Of a stretch of DNA of 64,000 nt, positions 20,901 to 30,627 are shown one piece after another. The notes under the pieces were generated by a model, which was given only the letters and a program-made list of their open reading frames with translations, had not been told where the DNA came from and searched no databases. The stretch covers positions 8,754,737-8,818,736 of the forward strand of contig JASKMD010000003.1 in the NCBI GenBank assembly GCA_030144725.1, written 5' to 3'. The stretch is from Haematococcus lacustris (lineage: Eukaryota; Chlorophyta; Chlorophyceae; Chlamydomonadales; Haematococcaceae). Each line of letters opens with the position of its first letter. Position 1 is the first letter of the stretch. The translations under genes and the position numbers were made by a program.

Positions 20901-21232
20901 CCAGCACACCCCAGCCAGCCAAGCGCAGCAAGCGCACCAAGGCTGAGCCGGCAGCTGAGCCCACCAAGGGCAAAGGCAAGGGCAAGGGCAAGGCAGACAA
21001 GGCAAAGCCAGCACCACAGCCAGGCAGGTGGCTGGACAGGGATTGCAATGCAGCGCTGAACATGCAGCGCATTGGGGAGAGCAGGTGGCGGCCTCTGGAG
21101 CTGTGCTTCTGGCCAGAGCAGGGTAGGCTGCCAGCCAAGGGCAAGGAGTACCCTGGCCTGGGGTACAAGCGGCTGCGAGACAAGCCACCCAAGGCCCAGG
21201 AGCAGCAGCAGCAGCCTGCTGCGGCACAGTAG
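17964..21232 (+). CDS. Fanzor (eukaryotic TnpB-like) RNA-guided nuclease, copy A, one frameshift
   Basis: Exons 17964..18006, 18092..18159, 18219..18999, 19138..20295 and 20441..21232; intron 3 is GC-AG (AG|GCAAGT). About 945 residues. The N-terminus MAKKKRKGSDKKHK is a strong nuclear-localisation signal, followed by an Arg/Lys-rich segment and an acidic SDSES tract. RuvC-I is QIGVGIDPGVTQAV (Asp 19935..19937). The block VLVDEHRTSRVSS (Glu 20643..20645) corresponds to the conserved DE-x-RTS region before the zinc ribbon. RuvC-III is LDRDCNAALNMQRI (Asp 21041..21043). The zinc-ribbon cysteines are largely missing. A Lys/Ala-rich linker precedes RuvC-III. Near 20081 two bases appear to be missing relative to copy D (GAC-ACC-GAG-CGG), shifting frame until 20295; this may be a real lesion or an assembly error. 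Family function: guide-RNA-directed DNA cleavage in transposons. Confidence 0.85.
19014..19135 (+). repeat. Intronic tandem repeat (ACCTGACCTTAT)n
   Basis: Short tandem units of CCTGACC and CTTATA fill most of Fanzor intron 3 between the GC donor and the CTGCAG acceptor. Confidence 0.8.
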
Positions 21233-21478
21233 TGTATGCCCGCCCCCACACTTGAAGCTGTCATCAGCTTTCGATTAGTGCATGTTTTGTCATGCCAACT
21301 CTACATCATAGCCCTCGGGTCAGGCAATATTGTAGGTGGTAGGCGGGCTCATGTGCCATGTGCACTGGGTTTACTCCACACAGCCCAATAACACTATTTT
21401 AGCCGGAGCTAGTTAGTGGCTGCTAGTGGCTGCTAGTTCCGGCTAAAATGGAGGCCCTAGTGAGGGACAAGAGGGCTG
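21233..21478 (+). ncRNA. Candidate Fanzor guide-RNA scaffold/3' end, element A
   Basis: Noncoding sequence directly after the Fanzor stop, conserved in copies B, C and D. It includes CATGCCAACTCTACAT, GGGTCAGGCAATATTGTAGG and a terminal hairpin with 12-bp perfect stem (21396..21407 against 21438..21449), then CCCTAGTGAGGG and the element end. In TnpB and Fanzor systems the guide RNA derives from the 3' UTR and element end, with the guide taken from flanking DNA. Calling this the scaffold is inference from position, conservation and stem covariation; no expression evidence exists. Confidence 0.5.
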
Positions 21479-21490
21479 TGCTGGCACACT
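21474..21490. repeat. Right direct repeat (target-site duplication) of element A
   Basis: GGCTGTGCTGGCACACT, identical to 17817..17833. The first five bases may be part of the element end. Confidence 0.75.
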
Positions 21491-22117
21491 GGCACACTGA
21501 CTGCAAAGGCTGGGTCATGGTCGATGCAGGCAGCCGCATGTATGGCTAGCAGTTTAGCAATGCCGACCAACAGCATCTGCTAGAGCACACCGGCTGCGTC
21601 GGCTTGCGCAGGCAAGCCGAGCCAGACCACAAAGTACCCCTTGTGACCACGGTCAAGCCCAGTGGCATGAGGCATGAGACACAAGACCTCAGACTGCGAT
21701 GTGCCAAAGCACACCGAGGCGTTGCAATGTCAATGCCCCAGTGCAGGCTAAAAAGCTTAGTACCCAGCGGCAGAGACTAACCCAGCACCAGCGCATTCTT
21801 CCCCAACAACTAGGGGCTGCGTCTCTTCTGTGGAACCCGGATTTTTTGTCCAGGCAAAATTTCTCATGCCCTGTCCCCAACCCCTTTCCGAAGGTGGGGT
21901 AATCGCTCACATCCACACTGACAGGCCAGCACCAGCACAGTTCCCCGATGTTGAGGCTGTGAGACTGTGACGCGGGGGTTAGCCGGCGTGTCTGAAGTGC
22001 CCTTTGGGAGTGCCCCTTTTGGAAGTGCTGTTTGGAAGTGCCCTTTGGGAGTGCGAGAGTGAGTGACATCGCCTCCTGGCTATTAGTAGGTATCAGCAGG
22101 TGTTAGTAGATATGAGC
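21491..22117. other. Intergenic, nothing recognised
   Basis: Contains a short tandem of CCCTTTGGGAGTG-like units at about 21996..22060. A minus-strand open frame of 126 codons lies here but has no protein-like features and is not supported. Confidence 0.4.
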
Positions 22118-24264
22118 CTAGTGGCGCAATGCCTCCGAGGAAGCGGCCCAGTGCCGCGGAGCAAGTGCGGACAGGCACATGCGATATGCAATATGTGATG
22201 TTGTCACTGCTGCTGCCGCTGCTACCATTGCTGCTGCCGCCGCAGCCGCCGCTGCCGCCGCCGCTGCTGCCGCTGCTACCGCTGCTGCCGCTGCTGCCGC
22301 TGCTGCCGCTGCTGCTAGCGCTGCTGCTGCCAGTCTCCCTAACCTCCCCCCACCTGTGGACCGCTCTGTCGTGAGGTCCATGATTGTGCGGTGCAGGTGA
22401 GGGATGATGGCCTCTGAGTAGATGCAGTCAGCGGCGACCACAATGTCAAAAGGGGGCTGCAAGGCAGCCACCTGGTCAGGCTGAAACCAGTCCAGCTCCA
22501 CCACAGACACCTGCTGCAGCAAAGGCACATGAGCCACACCTTACTCCGCCTCAACCTGTGTGCTAGGCACCGAGTGCCTGCAGCTCGAGCAGAGTGCACC
22601 TAGTGTTTAAGGCTGCTTCTGGCTGGGCTTCTTTCCAGTCACCCATCTGGGTGTGAGAGAGACTGCTGACAGTATGGGGCCCTGTGGGGCCTGTTGCGCC
22701 CGCAGCAACATGAGGAGGAGGGGTTTGGGCGGGACATGCATAGCACATGCATGGCGTGCATGGCACATGCATGGCGTGCATGGCACCAAAGAGGGATGCT
22801 GCCGAGCCTAAGCAGATGAGTACACCAGAAAGGTGTGGGTTGAAGGTCGGGGTACGGAAGGAGGGCGGGACCCCATACAGAAAAGCATGTCTAGCCCACA
22901 TGGAGGTGTGCTAGACCGCTGTGGTGCATGCTGTACAAACCTGACCTAGAACCTAGACCTAAAAAAAAAACCTGAACCTAGACCTGTGCAGGGCATGCTG
23001 TTCATGTGGCGCCACTTGCCTGGCCTTGGGCATCCCTACTACTGCCATGTACAGAGGGGCTTCTCAAGGCACCTCTCACCTTCCCGCTGCCAAGGTTGCC
23101 TTCACAGTTCCGCCGCAGCATGGGGAGCACTTCCGCTGTGTCTGTCAGCGTGACCTGGGCACCCATGAGGGCCAGGGCCATGCCTCCCAGGCCCATGCCA
23201 GCCCCGAGCTCAATGGCACGCTTGCCAGCCACCCTGACTTGGCTGAAGTCCCCGCCTTTGCGCATGTTCTGCAAGAAAGGCCACACCTCACAATGAGCTG
23301 GTGTGAAGGCGTGGGTCACGGTGACCCACCTGCTCAGTGACCCCCACTGAAGGACTGGTAAGCATTGGGTGGAGTTGAACACACTCAGTGCCACCAGGCC
23401 TGCAGGCTGGAGGCCCCCAGCAGGGCAGGTGGAACCCCGCCTGGTGCGCCCAGCCTGGAGCCAGCAGCGTGACCAGCCAGTGCGGGGCCTGGTGTGGTGC
23501 GCGGTAGTGGCCCCCCACAGGCCCCCACAGGCCCCCCGCAGCAGCCAGGAAGCCTCACAGGCAGCAGCCTCAGAGCCAGGGCCCAGCACACCCCAGCCAG
23601 CCAAGCGCAGCAAGCGCACCAAGGCTGAGCCGGCAGCTGAGCCCACCAAGGGCAAGGGCAAGGGCAAGGCTGCCAAGGCAAAGCCAGCACCGCAGCCAGG
23701 CAGGTGGCTGGACAGGGACTGTAATGCAGCGCTGAGAGCAGGTGGCGGCCTCTGGAGCTGTGCTTCTGGCCAGAGCAGGGTAGGCTGCCAGCCAAGGGCA
23801 AGGAGTACCCTGGCCTGGGCTACAAGCGGCTGCGAGACAAGCCCCCCAAGGCCCAGGAGCAGCAGCAGCAGCCTGCTGTGGCACAGTAGTGTGTGCCCCC
23901 CCACTTTGAGCTGTCATCAGCTTACAATTAGTGCATGTTTTGTCATGCCAACTCTACATCATAGCCCTCGGGTCAGGCAATATTGTAGGTGGTAGGCGGG
24001 CTCATGTGCCATGTGCACTGGGGTTACTCCACACAGCCCAATAACACTGTTTGAGCCGGATCTAGTTGGTGGCTGCTAGTGGCTGATAGTGTATGCTAGT
24101 AGGTACTTCTGATCCGGCTCAAATGGAGGCCCTAGTGAGGGACAAGAGGGCTGGTAAGCATTGCGCGGCGGTAAGCATTCCTGCTGCTTCACCTTTTCCA
24201 ACAGCTTGGCTAACACTATGGAGGCGTCCCACACCGTAGTGCCCAGGTGTTTCGAGTTTGGGTC
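22118..24264 (-). CDS. METTL21-like protein methyltransferase, incomplete, host of Fanzor copy B
   Basis: Three exons are clear on the minus strand: 24193..24264 (DPNSKHLGTTVWDASIVLAK), 23080..23268 (AdoMet motif I as ELGAGMGLGG, then VTLTD and a double-Asn N..N segment) and one ending at 22513 upstream (VSVVELDW, then DIVVAADCIYSEA). They join in phase 0. These are the diagnostic blocks of the METTL21/FAM86 class of seven-beta-strand lysine methyltransferases, which modify chaperones or translation factors. The true N-terminus is not located. The C-terminal part is odd: the third exon's frame runs into a poly-Ala tract made by a GCN repeat and stops at 22118 without the last strands of the fold, so a final exon is missing or unrecognised. 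Fanzor fragment B lies in the first intron. Confidence 0.75.
22203..22330. repeat. (CTG/CCG)n trinucleotide repeat
   Basis: Imperfect CTGCTGCCG units; on the minus strand this encodes a run of about 40 Ala residues at the tail of the methyltransferase frame. Confidence 0.85.
23373..23889 (+). pseudogene. Fanzor C-terminal fragment (copy B)
   Basis: Frame matches copy A from ELNxLxATRPAGW through RGLVWCAVVAP, the KRSKRTKAEP linker and WLDRDCNAAL. A deletion of about 19 bp then removes the rest of RuvC-III (NMQRI) and shifts frame; the expected GYKRLRDKP tail follows in another frame. RuvC-I is absent. It cannot encode a nuclease but may still supply the 3' noncoding RNA. Confidence 0.85.
23890..24150 (+). 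ncRNA. Candidate Fanzor guide-RNA scaffold/3' end, copy B
   Basis: Nearly identical to 21233..21478 except in the hairpin. In the stem a T-A pair of copy A is a G-C pair here (TTTTAGCC/GGCTAAAA against TTTGAGCC/GGCTCAAA), a compensatory change, and the loop is longer and different. Confidence 0.5.
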
Positions 24265-25554
24265 CTGGGCGGCATGGCGGTGACATGGCAGGGGCCAAGC
24301 ATGGGGTCAGGCTCTACTCGCATTACCAACGCCTTAGCTGCAACTGGAGCAGTGCTGGTGAGAGAAGAAAGGATGCTCGCCTTTGGTTTTCAATGCTAGG
24401 TTTGGTTGGCTGCATGACATGTTACTGCAAGCTCCTGTCACTGTTCTAGCCTGTTTTCGGTTTGACAGCAAAGGGCGACAGGAAGGGGGGGGTAGAAGCA
24501 GGCAACGCCTACGTGCCCACACTGCACCTGGGCAAGCCGCACGGTTTGCCTGCACATTCAGAGGTTGAGGCTTCTTAGATACTTAGCACCGCTTCAATGC
24601 ACATTCCCTTCTTGACGTACCCCATGAGGTCTAGCGAAATTGAGGTCGTACTCGGGCTGCGAGAATGTGCAGGTTCGACAATAGCCATTGATGTCGCCGA
24701 TGCGGGCTGCTGTTTACGTGCCAGGCCAGTCAACACTCAACTCGTTCATCCGTGTCGGTCCCTGCATCTTGACGCCGCCAAAGCTGCTGGCCGCTTGGTA
24801 CAGCAGACTACTCAGGCCTGGACTGTGGAATGTGGAGGCAAAGCCTGGAACGGCCCTTGCCGACACGACATGACATGACCATTGCAGCAAGCCGGTGGTC
24901 ACCCCCGCCATTGGCCGCACCCCTGATAAAATCTAACTGGTCTTTGAGAGTTTGACAGCGAACATTGCGCAGGGTGGTGCAACTCACCAGCGCGAGGGTA
25001 GCGGGCTGCTCGGGCTGATGTGCACCTGTGCCGGGCGGGCGGGGGTGCTGGGAGATCGGCGGGCGGGGGTGCTGGGAATGGCGTGCTTAGTGGGGCTGTC
25101 GCGGGCTAGCAGCTATCGCGCTCAGTCTTTCCCATGCCAACTGTGGGCCTGTCCAACCAGGACTGCCAACTATGATTGGTTCCTTGTGTAGCTTCCCAAC
25201 GTATCCTCTGTCCAGAAATTTGATCCATTGGTGGAATCGCAGTTTGAACACTTTTGAAGATTTGCTGACCTGCCCTTATTGACCAGTCGCTAAGATTCTC
25301 TGCGACGCACCAGAACACGTCGCGGGTTAGGAACCAACCACCCGGCACTCCGCTGGGGCTGGCTGCACACTCGTCAGGCCACGACCAGCTTATCGCACCT
25401 ATCGGCGGCCTCATCCGTGCAGAGATGAGTTAGATATTACCTCTTGGGCCGTGGGGATGCGGCCAATAGCCGGGGTGACCCGCTCTAAACGGCAGTAACA
25501 TCGGCGGGACGGTTGGCACACATCTACCCTAAAACTAGGGGCTGCATATACTTC
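24265..25554. other. Intergenic, no supported gene
   Basis: May hold the METTL21-like 5' exon, not identified. A short GGCGGGGGTGCTGGGA duplication lies at about 25035..25078. Open frames on both strands lack protein-like features. Confidence 0.4.
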
Positions 25555-28500
25555 TACATATCCTTATCAAAGAAAAACATTACACACAACGTTCATGTTT
25601 GAGAAGTGTGCATGCTCAAAATCAAGCCCAGAGTTCATCCACAACCCGACAAACCCTCGTGTTTCACCTGTCATCTTCCAGCCTCTGTACCTACACACCA
25701 ACAAAACTGCCATCCTCAACAGCCACCACGAACAACATGTAGAGCTCCAAACTCCACCCCTCTCCCACCCCTCATCAATGCAGTGACAAGTGCCCAAGCT
25801 GCCAAAAAGTAAACTATGCCAATCCCTGTGCACAAAAAGCTGCAGCCCCTTCTTTGCAGAGGTGTCTAGTCCATGATGTCTGCTGATCTAAGCTGCAAGA
25901 AGTAAACTGCTGAGTCTGTGCAAAACCAGCCTTTGTACAGAGTCACCCAGGCATCAGCCTCAGGTGTGGGCTCACACGTAGTTTGTAGGGCGCAAGCCAG
26001 GCAGGGTCCAGCCCAGCTCCTCCTGGTACAGCATGGCAATGGCGGCGTAGATGGCTGAGGAGCCGCAGAAGAAGCCCACATAGCCCGCTGCCAGCTTGCA
26101 ACTATCACTGTAGTTGGCTCCAGCCAGCAGGATGAAGGTCAGGGTCAGGCTGGCAAACACGACCTGCACAAGCAGCAGCAGCAGCAGCAACAGCTTGCCA
26201 GCACGACATAACAGAGCCTGCAGCATAAGCTGCTGAGAGGTTTAGCACACATGCTGAGCTAGCCACCGACAGAAACAATTGGATGTGCACACATATACAC
26301 GCACAGTCACAGGCCGCCAGCCCAGCCCTGCTGCTACACCTGCTGGCCTCACCTGCAAGCACTTGTTCTTGCGCAAGGTGACCACGAAGAAGCACAGCGT
26401 GAACACCGCCCACAGGCCGCACCACAGCGTGTCGCCTGTCAGAGCTGTTGCTGTCACTGAGGCCACTGTCTTCTGGATCTCCAGCAGCTTCCACAGGAAC
26501 CAGCCAAGCCAGAAGCAACCGTAGCACGAGAAGGCAGTGCCAGCAAAGGTGGCACCACGGATGAGCTGCAGGCACCACACCGAGCAGCCAGGGGTCAGCT
26601 AGAGTACGCTACCAGCTCACACTGCCTTAGGCACCAGACAGGTCCGCCTTCACCCACCTCCAGGACGCCAGCAACCAGCTGACCAAAGCCGCCAAAGAAA
26701 GCCGCATAGGCCACCACCACAGGCAGGAAACCCTGGACACACAGCAGCACCAGCAGCAGCAGGGTGATCAGAATAGACCCAGCACCAGGCAGCGATGCAG
26801 TGCTCACACACTATTGCCATACAAGGCTAGTCACAATTATGCTGCGGGTGTGACAGGTGGTTGCCTTGATCAACACGTGCGGCCAGACTATAGACACAGA
26901 CATAGCTGCATACGTTCAGGGTCTGCAACGCTCCCCTCCTCCTGGCCCTGACCCCTGCAGCTGCACTCACGCCAGGGCTCCACTTGGTGGTGGTGAACAT
27001 GAGCATGCAGGTGGTCATGCCGAAGCACAGCAGGCCGAAAGGTCCGGGATTGGCTCGCACACTGGGCGGTGGAGGCACAGCTGCGGGCACCATCATGCCG
27101 TGGCCGTGCTCCAGGTCGTCTGCGGCAGCAGCAGCAGCAGCAGCAGGGACCGGCACACGTGGCAGAGCCTCTTGGTTTACGGAAGGTTTTGCGACAGCGC
27201 TGTGTGCGGGCGATGGTGCACGCAGCAAGCTCAGAGGCTGCGCTACGCTGCCACTCGTTCTCGAGCTGGGAAGCATGTCATCCAGCCTCGGAACACCAGC
27301 TTTCACAGTGTAGCGCTTCGCAAACACTCACCACTGACAGACGCGGTGCCATGTGAAGCCTTGGTGGGAGTTGCCATGTTTGGCGCGGTGCAAGGAGCGG
27401 TAGGAATGGACAGAGCAGGTGTGGAACGTACAGGCTCGATGAAGCGGCACTGCTTTCTGGGTGTCGGCGCTGCGGGTGGCAGGCAAGTTGAGCGTATCTC
27501 ACTCTTGTTCAGTGTTAGTAAACCCAGTCATCCAAGAAACCAGTGTATTACGCGTGCTGCAGCTGTGCTGTGGCTTCCACGATGTACCGATCGCCGCGAT
27601 CCAAGGCTCTGCCGAGGTTATGTGTCAGAAAGTGAACATGGTTTTCGTGTCAAAACCCCGCCCCTGGACATGAACGGGTCAGGCCGTAGCTGCTGTGTCC
27701 ATACTGCTTAGTCGTTACACCACCGTGCTAGCCGCCATGTACGATGCTGGTGTTGGCATGGTGTGGACCCCAAATGGGCTTCCCTGGTGGACCTTCATCA
27801 AATGCAGCCTGGCCAGCCAGATATCTAAAACATCTGACCCAGCAGATGCAGCCTGGCCATCTAGGTACCGGCTGCTGTGGTATCAGGCTGCTTTGGGCCT
27901 GATGGCTTATCTCACCATGGGAGGCTACCAACGGCCTGGCTACTGGCTGCTTGTGATTCTAGAACCCCTCCCTGGCAGCACCTCCATCAGTATCGCAGCG
28001 GGCAACACACGCACGTGCAAAGGGAAACGTACGGGCGCCTTTCACTAGACAAGCCATTGTGCCTCAGCCAGTTGCCCCTGTCGTGGCTTGGGCGGGGTGG
28101 TACCGGCTTCTGACACACACTTCACTGCCTGTGACCCATTGATAGTGAACTCTATAATGATGAGAGGCTGAGCCTTGTGACTTACACTTCGCACAAGACC
28201 ATCTTACTCCTACAACCCCGCTGATGAGCACCTTGACACCGCACCCCAGGTCAGCATGGACATCTCAGGCCCGCCCTCATCAACTCAGCCCTACCTTGAC
28301 TATTGATGATAGCATGCAAGCTAGGCATGGGAAGGTTGTAGTACAATCCCTGGGCAGAGCATCGACATGATGCCAGCAGGGTATTCGTACTTGCTCGGAA
28401 AGCAGCGTGTTCGCCTCTATCTCCTATGTTGTGAGCATTGATCTGAGGGTGGGGCTGTTCTGCTGTAGCAGCATGCTGTCAAGCACTGCTCTACCCATTG

Positions 28501-29092
28501 CTGCCAGCCTCACACAAAGGCATCCTTTCCCAGCGCCACTGCCAGCAGCTGGCCCAGGTTCCAGGCTGCGTGCAGCATCAGGCTGGGGCCCAGGCTGCGA
28601 CTGCGCAGGTACAGCAGGTCGCCAGCGGGCGCCAGCAGCAGCAGCGGCAGGGCGTTGCTGGGGGTGAGGTGCAGGGCCGCAAACCCCAGGGAGCTGGCGG
28701 CCACGCAGGCAGGCAGGGGCAGCACCTTGGTCAGCGAGGTCAGGAAGAAGCCGCGCCAGAACACCTGTGGAGGGCCAAGGGGCAGGGCAGGCTGCGACAG
28801 TGGCACAGGCAGCAGAGAAGCTTAGGCTGAGCTGTCAGTGCAACACAGCAGCAGGGAGCAGCTGAGACAGCTGTCAGGTGCGTGCTGGCAGTCGAGCCCA
28901 TCAGCCACAGGCACAGGGTCCCCTCACCTCACCAGACTCTAACACAGGCACTACCACTGCCCCTCCTCCTCCTGCCCTGCCCCTCCTCCTGCCCTGCCAC
29001 TTCTCCAGCCCTTACCCTTGCCCTTGCCCCTCCTTCTGCCCCTGCCCAGCCCCACCTCTTCCCACAGCGGCCCCAGCAGCCCAGAGGCCAGC
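25555..29092 (-). repeat. Right arm of 3.5-kb inverted repeat (CPBP-GFY cassette)
   Basis: Reverse complement of 1..3545; see left arm. The distance between inner ends is about 22 kb. The inner end lies in the GFY 3' flank near 25555. Confidence 0.9.
25972..27377 (-). CDS. GPR1/FUN34/YaaH-family acetate transporter (cassette copy 2)
   Basis: Exons on the minus strand: 27332..27377, 26971..27119, 26658..26732, 26353..26565 and 25972..26163. Lengths (46, 149, 75, 213, 192 nt) equal those of copy 1, giving 224 residues. Differences from copy 1: Gly to Ser before the NPGPFGL motif, and Thr to Ala and Ile to Val in exon 3. All splice sites are intact, including a GTGAGG in place of GTAAGG donor after exon 4. 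The frame shows no damage, so both copies could be expressed. The 3' flank differs: the TGTAA motif of copy 1 reads TGTAG here. It is followed downstream of its 5' side by the CPBP gene, as in copy 1. Confidence 0.92.
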
Positions 29093-30180
29093 GCGTGCAG
29101 CGCTAGGGGCCCCGCTGCCCCGGCCTGCCAGCTGCCCTGCACTGCAGCCACCAGCGCGGCGCCCCCGGCGTTGTCCAGCACACCAGGGCCTAGCGCTGCC
29201 TGCACAGCAACACACCAGGGGCAGCTGCAGACCCGCCAAGCGCATGGCCAGGCTGCCAGGCAAAGCTGAGGGGTACTCAGGCAGGCAGGCAGGCGGCAGC
29301 GCCCGATGGCTGGACCAGGCTAGCCAGGTCTGTCATGCACTGTGTGGCCCCTGACCTGCAGCAGGCCTGCCCAGGCTGAGGCGGCCAGGGGGTCTGCTGC
29401 GGGGAAGAGGAGCAGGCACAGTAGCGCAGTGGCAGCAGCCCAGCCAGGGGTCAGGCGCAGGCTGAACAGGCCAAGTGCCCTGCATGCAGCCACCAGCCGG
29501 CAGGTGTTGCAGCACCAGGCTGGCTGCACGCCGGAGCACAGGGCAGGAGTGCGTGAGGTTGCACGCGTGATGAGGGTGGTGAGACCTTGCAGCAGCGGCT
29601 GCTGGCCTGCCCCACTGGCTTCCCTCACTGACCTGGGCTGGCAGCTGTGGAGCGCCGCAGCCAGCAGCCCCACCATGGCCAGCAGCAGTGCGGCTTCACT
29701 GCCAGCATGCTGCACTGCCAGTGCCTGCAGACTGCCAGCTCCTGGGCCGCAAGGGATCGACCCCACCCACCCACATGCTGGGGCTGTGCTCTCCAAGGAG
29801 GGCAGCAGCTGCAGGGCAGCCCCCCCTGCTGCTAGGCACGCACCCGCCGCCAGCACCTGCGCAGGCATGCAGGGCGCTGGAGGTCTGGCAACAAAGCTGC
29901 AGGTCAGGTCATGCAGGGGGCCAGTGCAGGGGAACGTGGGCCACCTGGAGCAGCTGGGCTGTGCCCCAAGGGACGGGCAGCTTGACAGTGTCGCACTGCA
30001 GGCACAGCAGACAGCAGACAGGAAGGTCTGGCCAGGGGTACATGCGCATGTTTGAACTCAGGAAAGGTCAGTGCAGCCACGGCACCTGCATTGTACCTGC
30101 TGCCAGATGCGCCCCTGTCGCACTTCAGCCCACAGGGCAGCAGGTGACACCTCCTCTGTGACACCCCCTTGTTGGCACGG
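28510..30180 (-). CDS. CPBP intramembrane protease (cassette copy 2), nearly complete
   Basis: Minus-strand exons: one ending at 30097 (EEVSPAALWAEVRQGRIWQQ), 29945..29995, 29633..29856, 29356..29479, 29056..29199 and 28510..28764, all in consistent phase. The protein is a series of hydrophobic helices ending with the catalytic motifs EEVFWRG (split by the last intron), FAALHL and HAAWN of the CPBP (CAAX protease/bacteriocin-processing) family, membrane-embedded metalloproteases. The start is not resolved: a possible first exon with a transit-peptide-like sequence (MSLLMSNAVVRQANLCKR) begins near 30580, which would place the protein in the plastid, but its splice to the next exon is uncertain. 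Its 5' end faces the cyclase gene at 30628, so the two probably share a divergent promoter region. Confidence 0.8.
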
Positions 30181-30627
30181 ACAAGGTGGGGTCCTCAACA
30201 GTGGCCTTCCCCACGCAGTGGCCCAGCCGGTGCTGCCGCTCTGAAACCTACGCACGCTGCCGGACGGTCTTTCCACCCTGCTCGGTGCGACACCCACTAC
30301 ACGACCCCGAAGCTGCACTGATGGTGGCTCTGCGACGCGCATCACTACTTTCAGGCCGCCTGCTCAAATTCGCACGATGGACCTCGCGCTGGCTCCCGTG
30401 AGCGTGGCTCTGCACTAGCCAACCAGCCTTCACCATGCAGGCATATCCCAGCCTTGCAGCGGCATCTCTGACGCGCCTGGACGGAGCACAGAAACGAGGT
30501 GCATGGACCCCCGACACTTGCACATGCATCGCTTGCACAGGTTGGCTTGCCGCACCACTGCATTTGACATCAGCAGCGACATTGTAAAGCTGTCGCGACT
30601 GAGGCAGCAACTACACCGCTTTGCGTG

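Larger units (their letters stand above)
17834..21478 (+). mobile_element. Fanzor-carrying element A, near full length, with flanking direct repeat
   Basis: A 17-bp direct repeat, GGCTGTGCTGGCACACT, lies at 17817..17833 and 21474..21490, one on each side of the Fanzor gene and its conserved 3' region. The last bases of the element (ACAAGAGGGCTG) are shared with copies B and, less perfectly, C and D, so five bases of the repeat may belong to the element and the true target duplication is 12 to 17 bp. No terminal inverted repeat is visible. The 5' UTR is about 130 nt. Contents: a multi-exon Fanzor gene and about 246 nt of conserved 3' noncoding sequence. Confidence 0.75.
23368..24150 (+). mobile_element. 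Fanzor element copy B, 5'-truncated, with 13-bp direct repeat
   Basis: CTGGTAAGCATTG occurs at 23355..23367 and 24151..24163, exactly bounding a fragment that starts inside the last Fanzor exon and runs through the conserved 3' end. The insertion is in an intron of the METTL21-like gene, opposite to its direction. It keeps the terminal hairpin (24050..24062 against 24111..24123, 13 bp perfect). Confidence 0.8.

Noticed and set aside
20137..21264. 375-codon minus-strand frame opposite the Fanzor C-terminus
   Set aside because: Antisense shadow caused by GC-rich codons; no protein-like features.
26857..27711. 284-codon plus-strand frame over GFY copy 2
   Set aside because: It is the antisense of verified GFY exons and introns.
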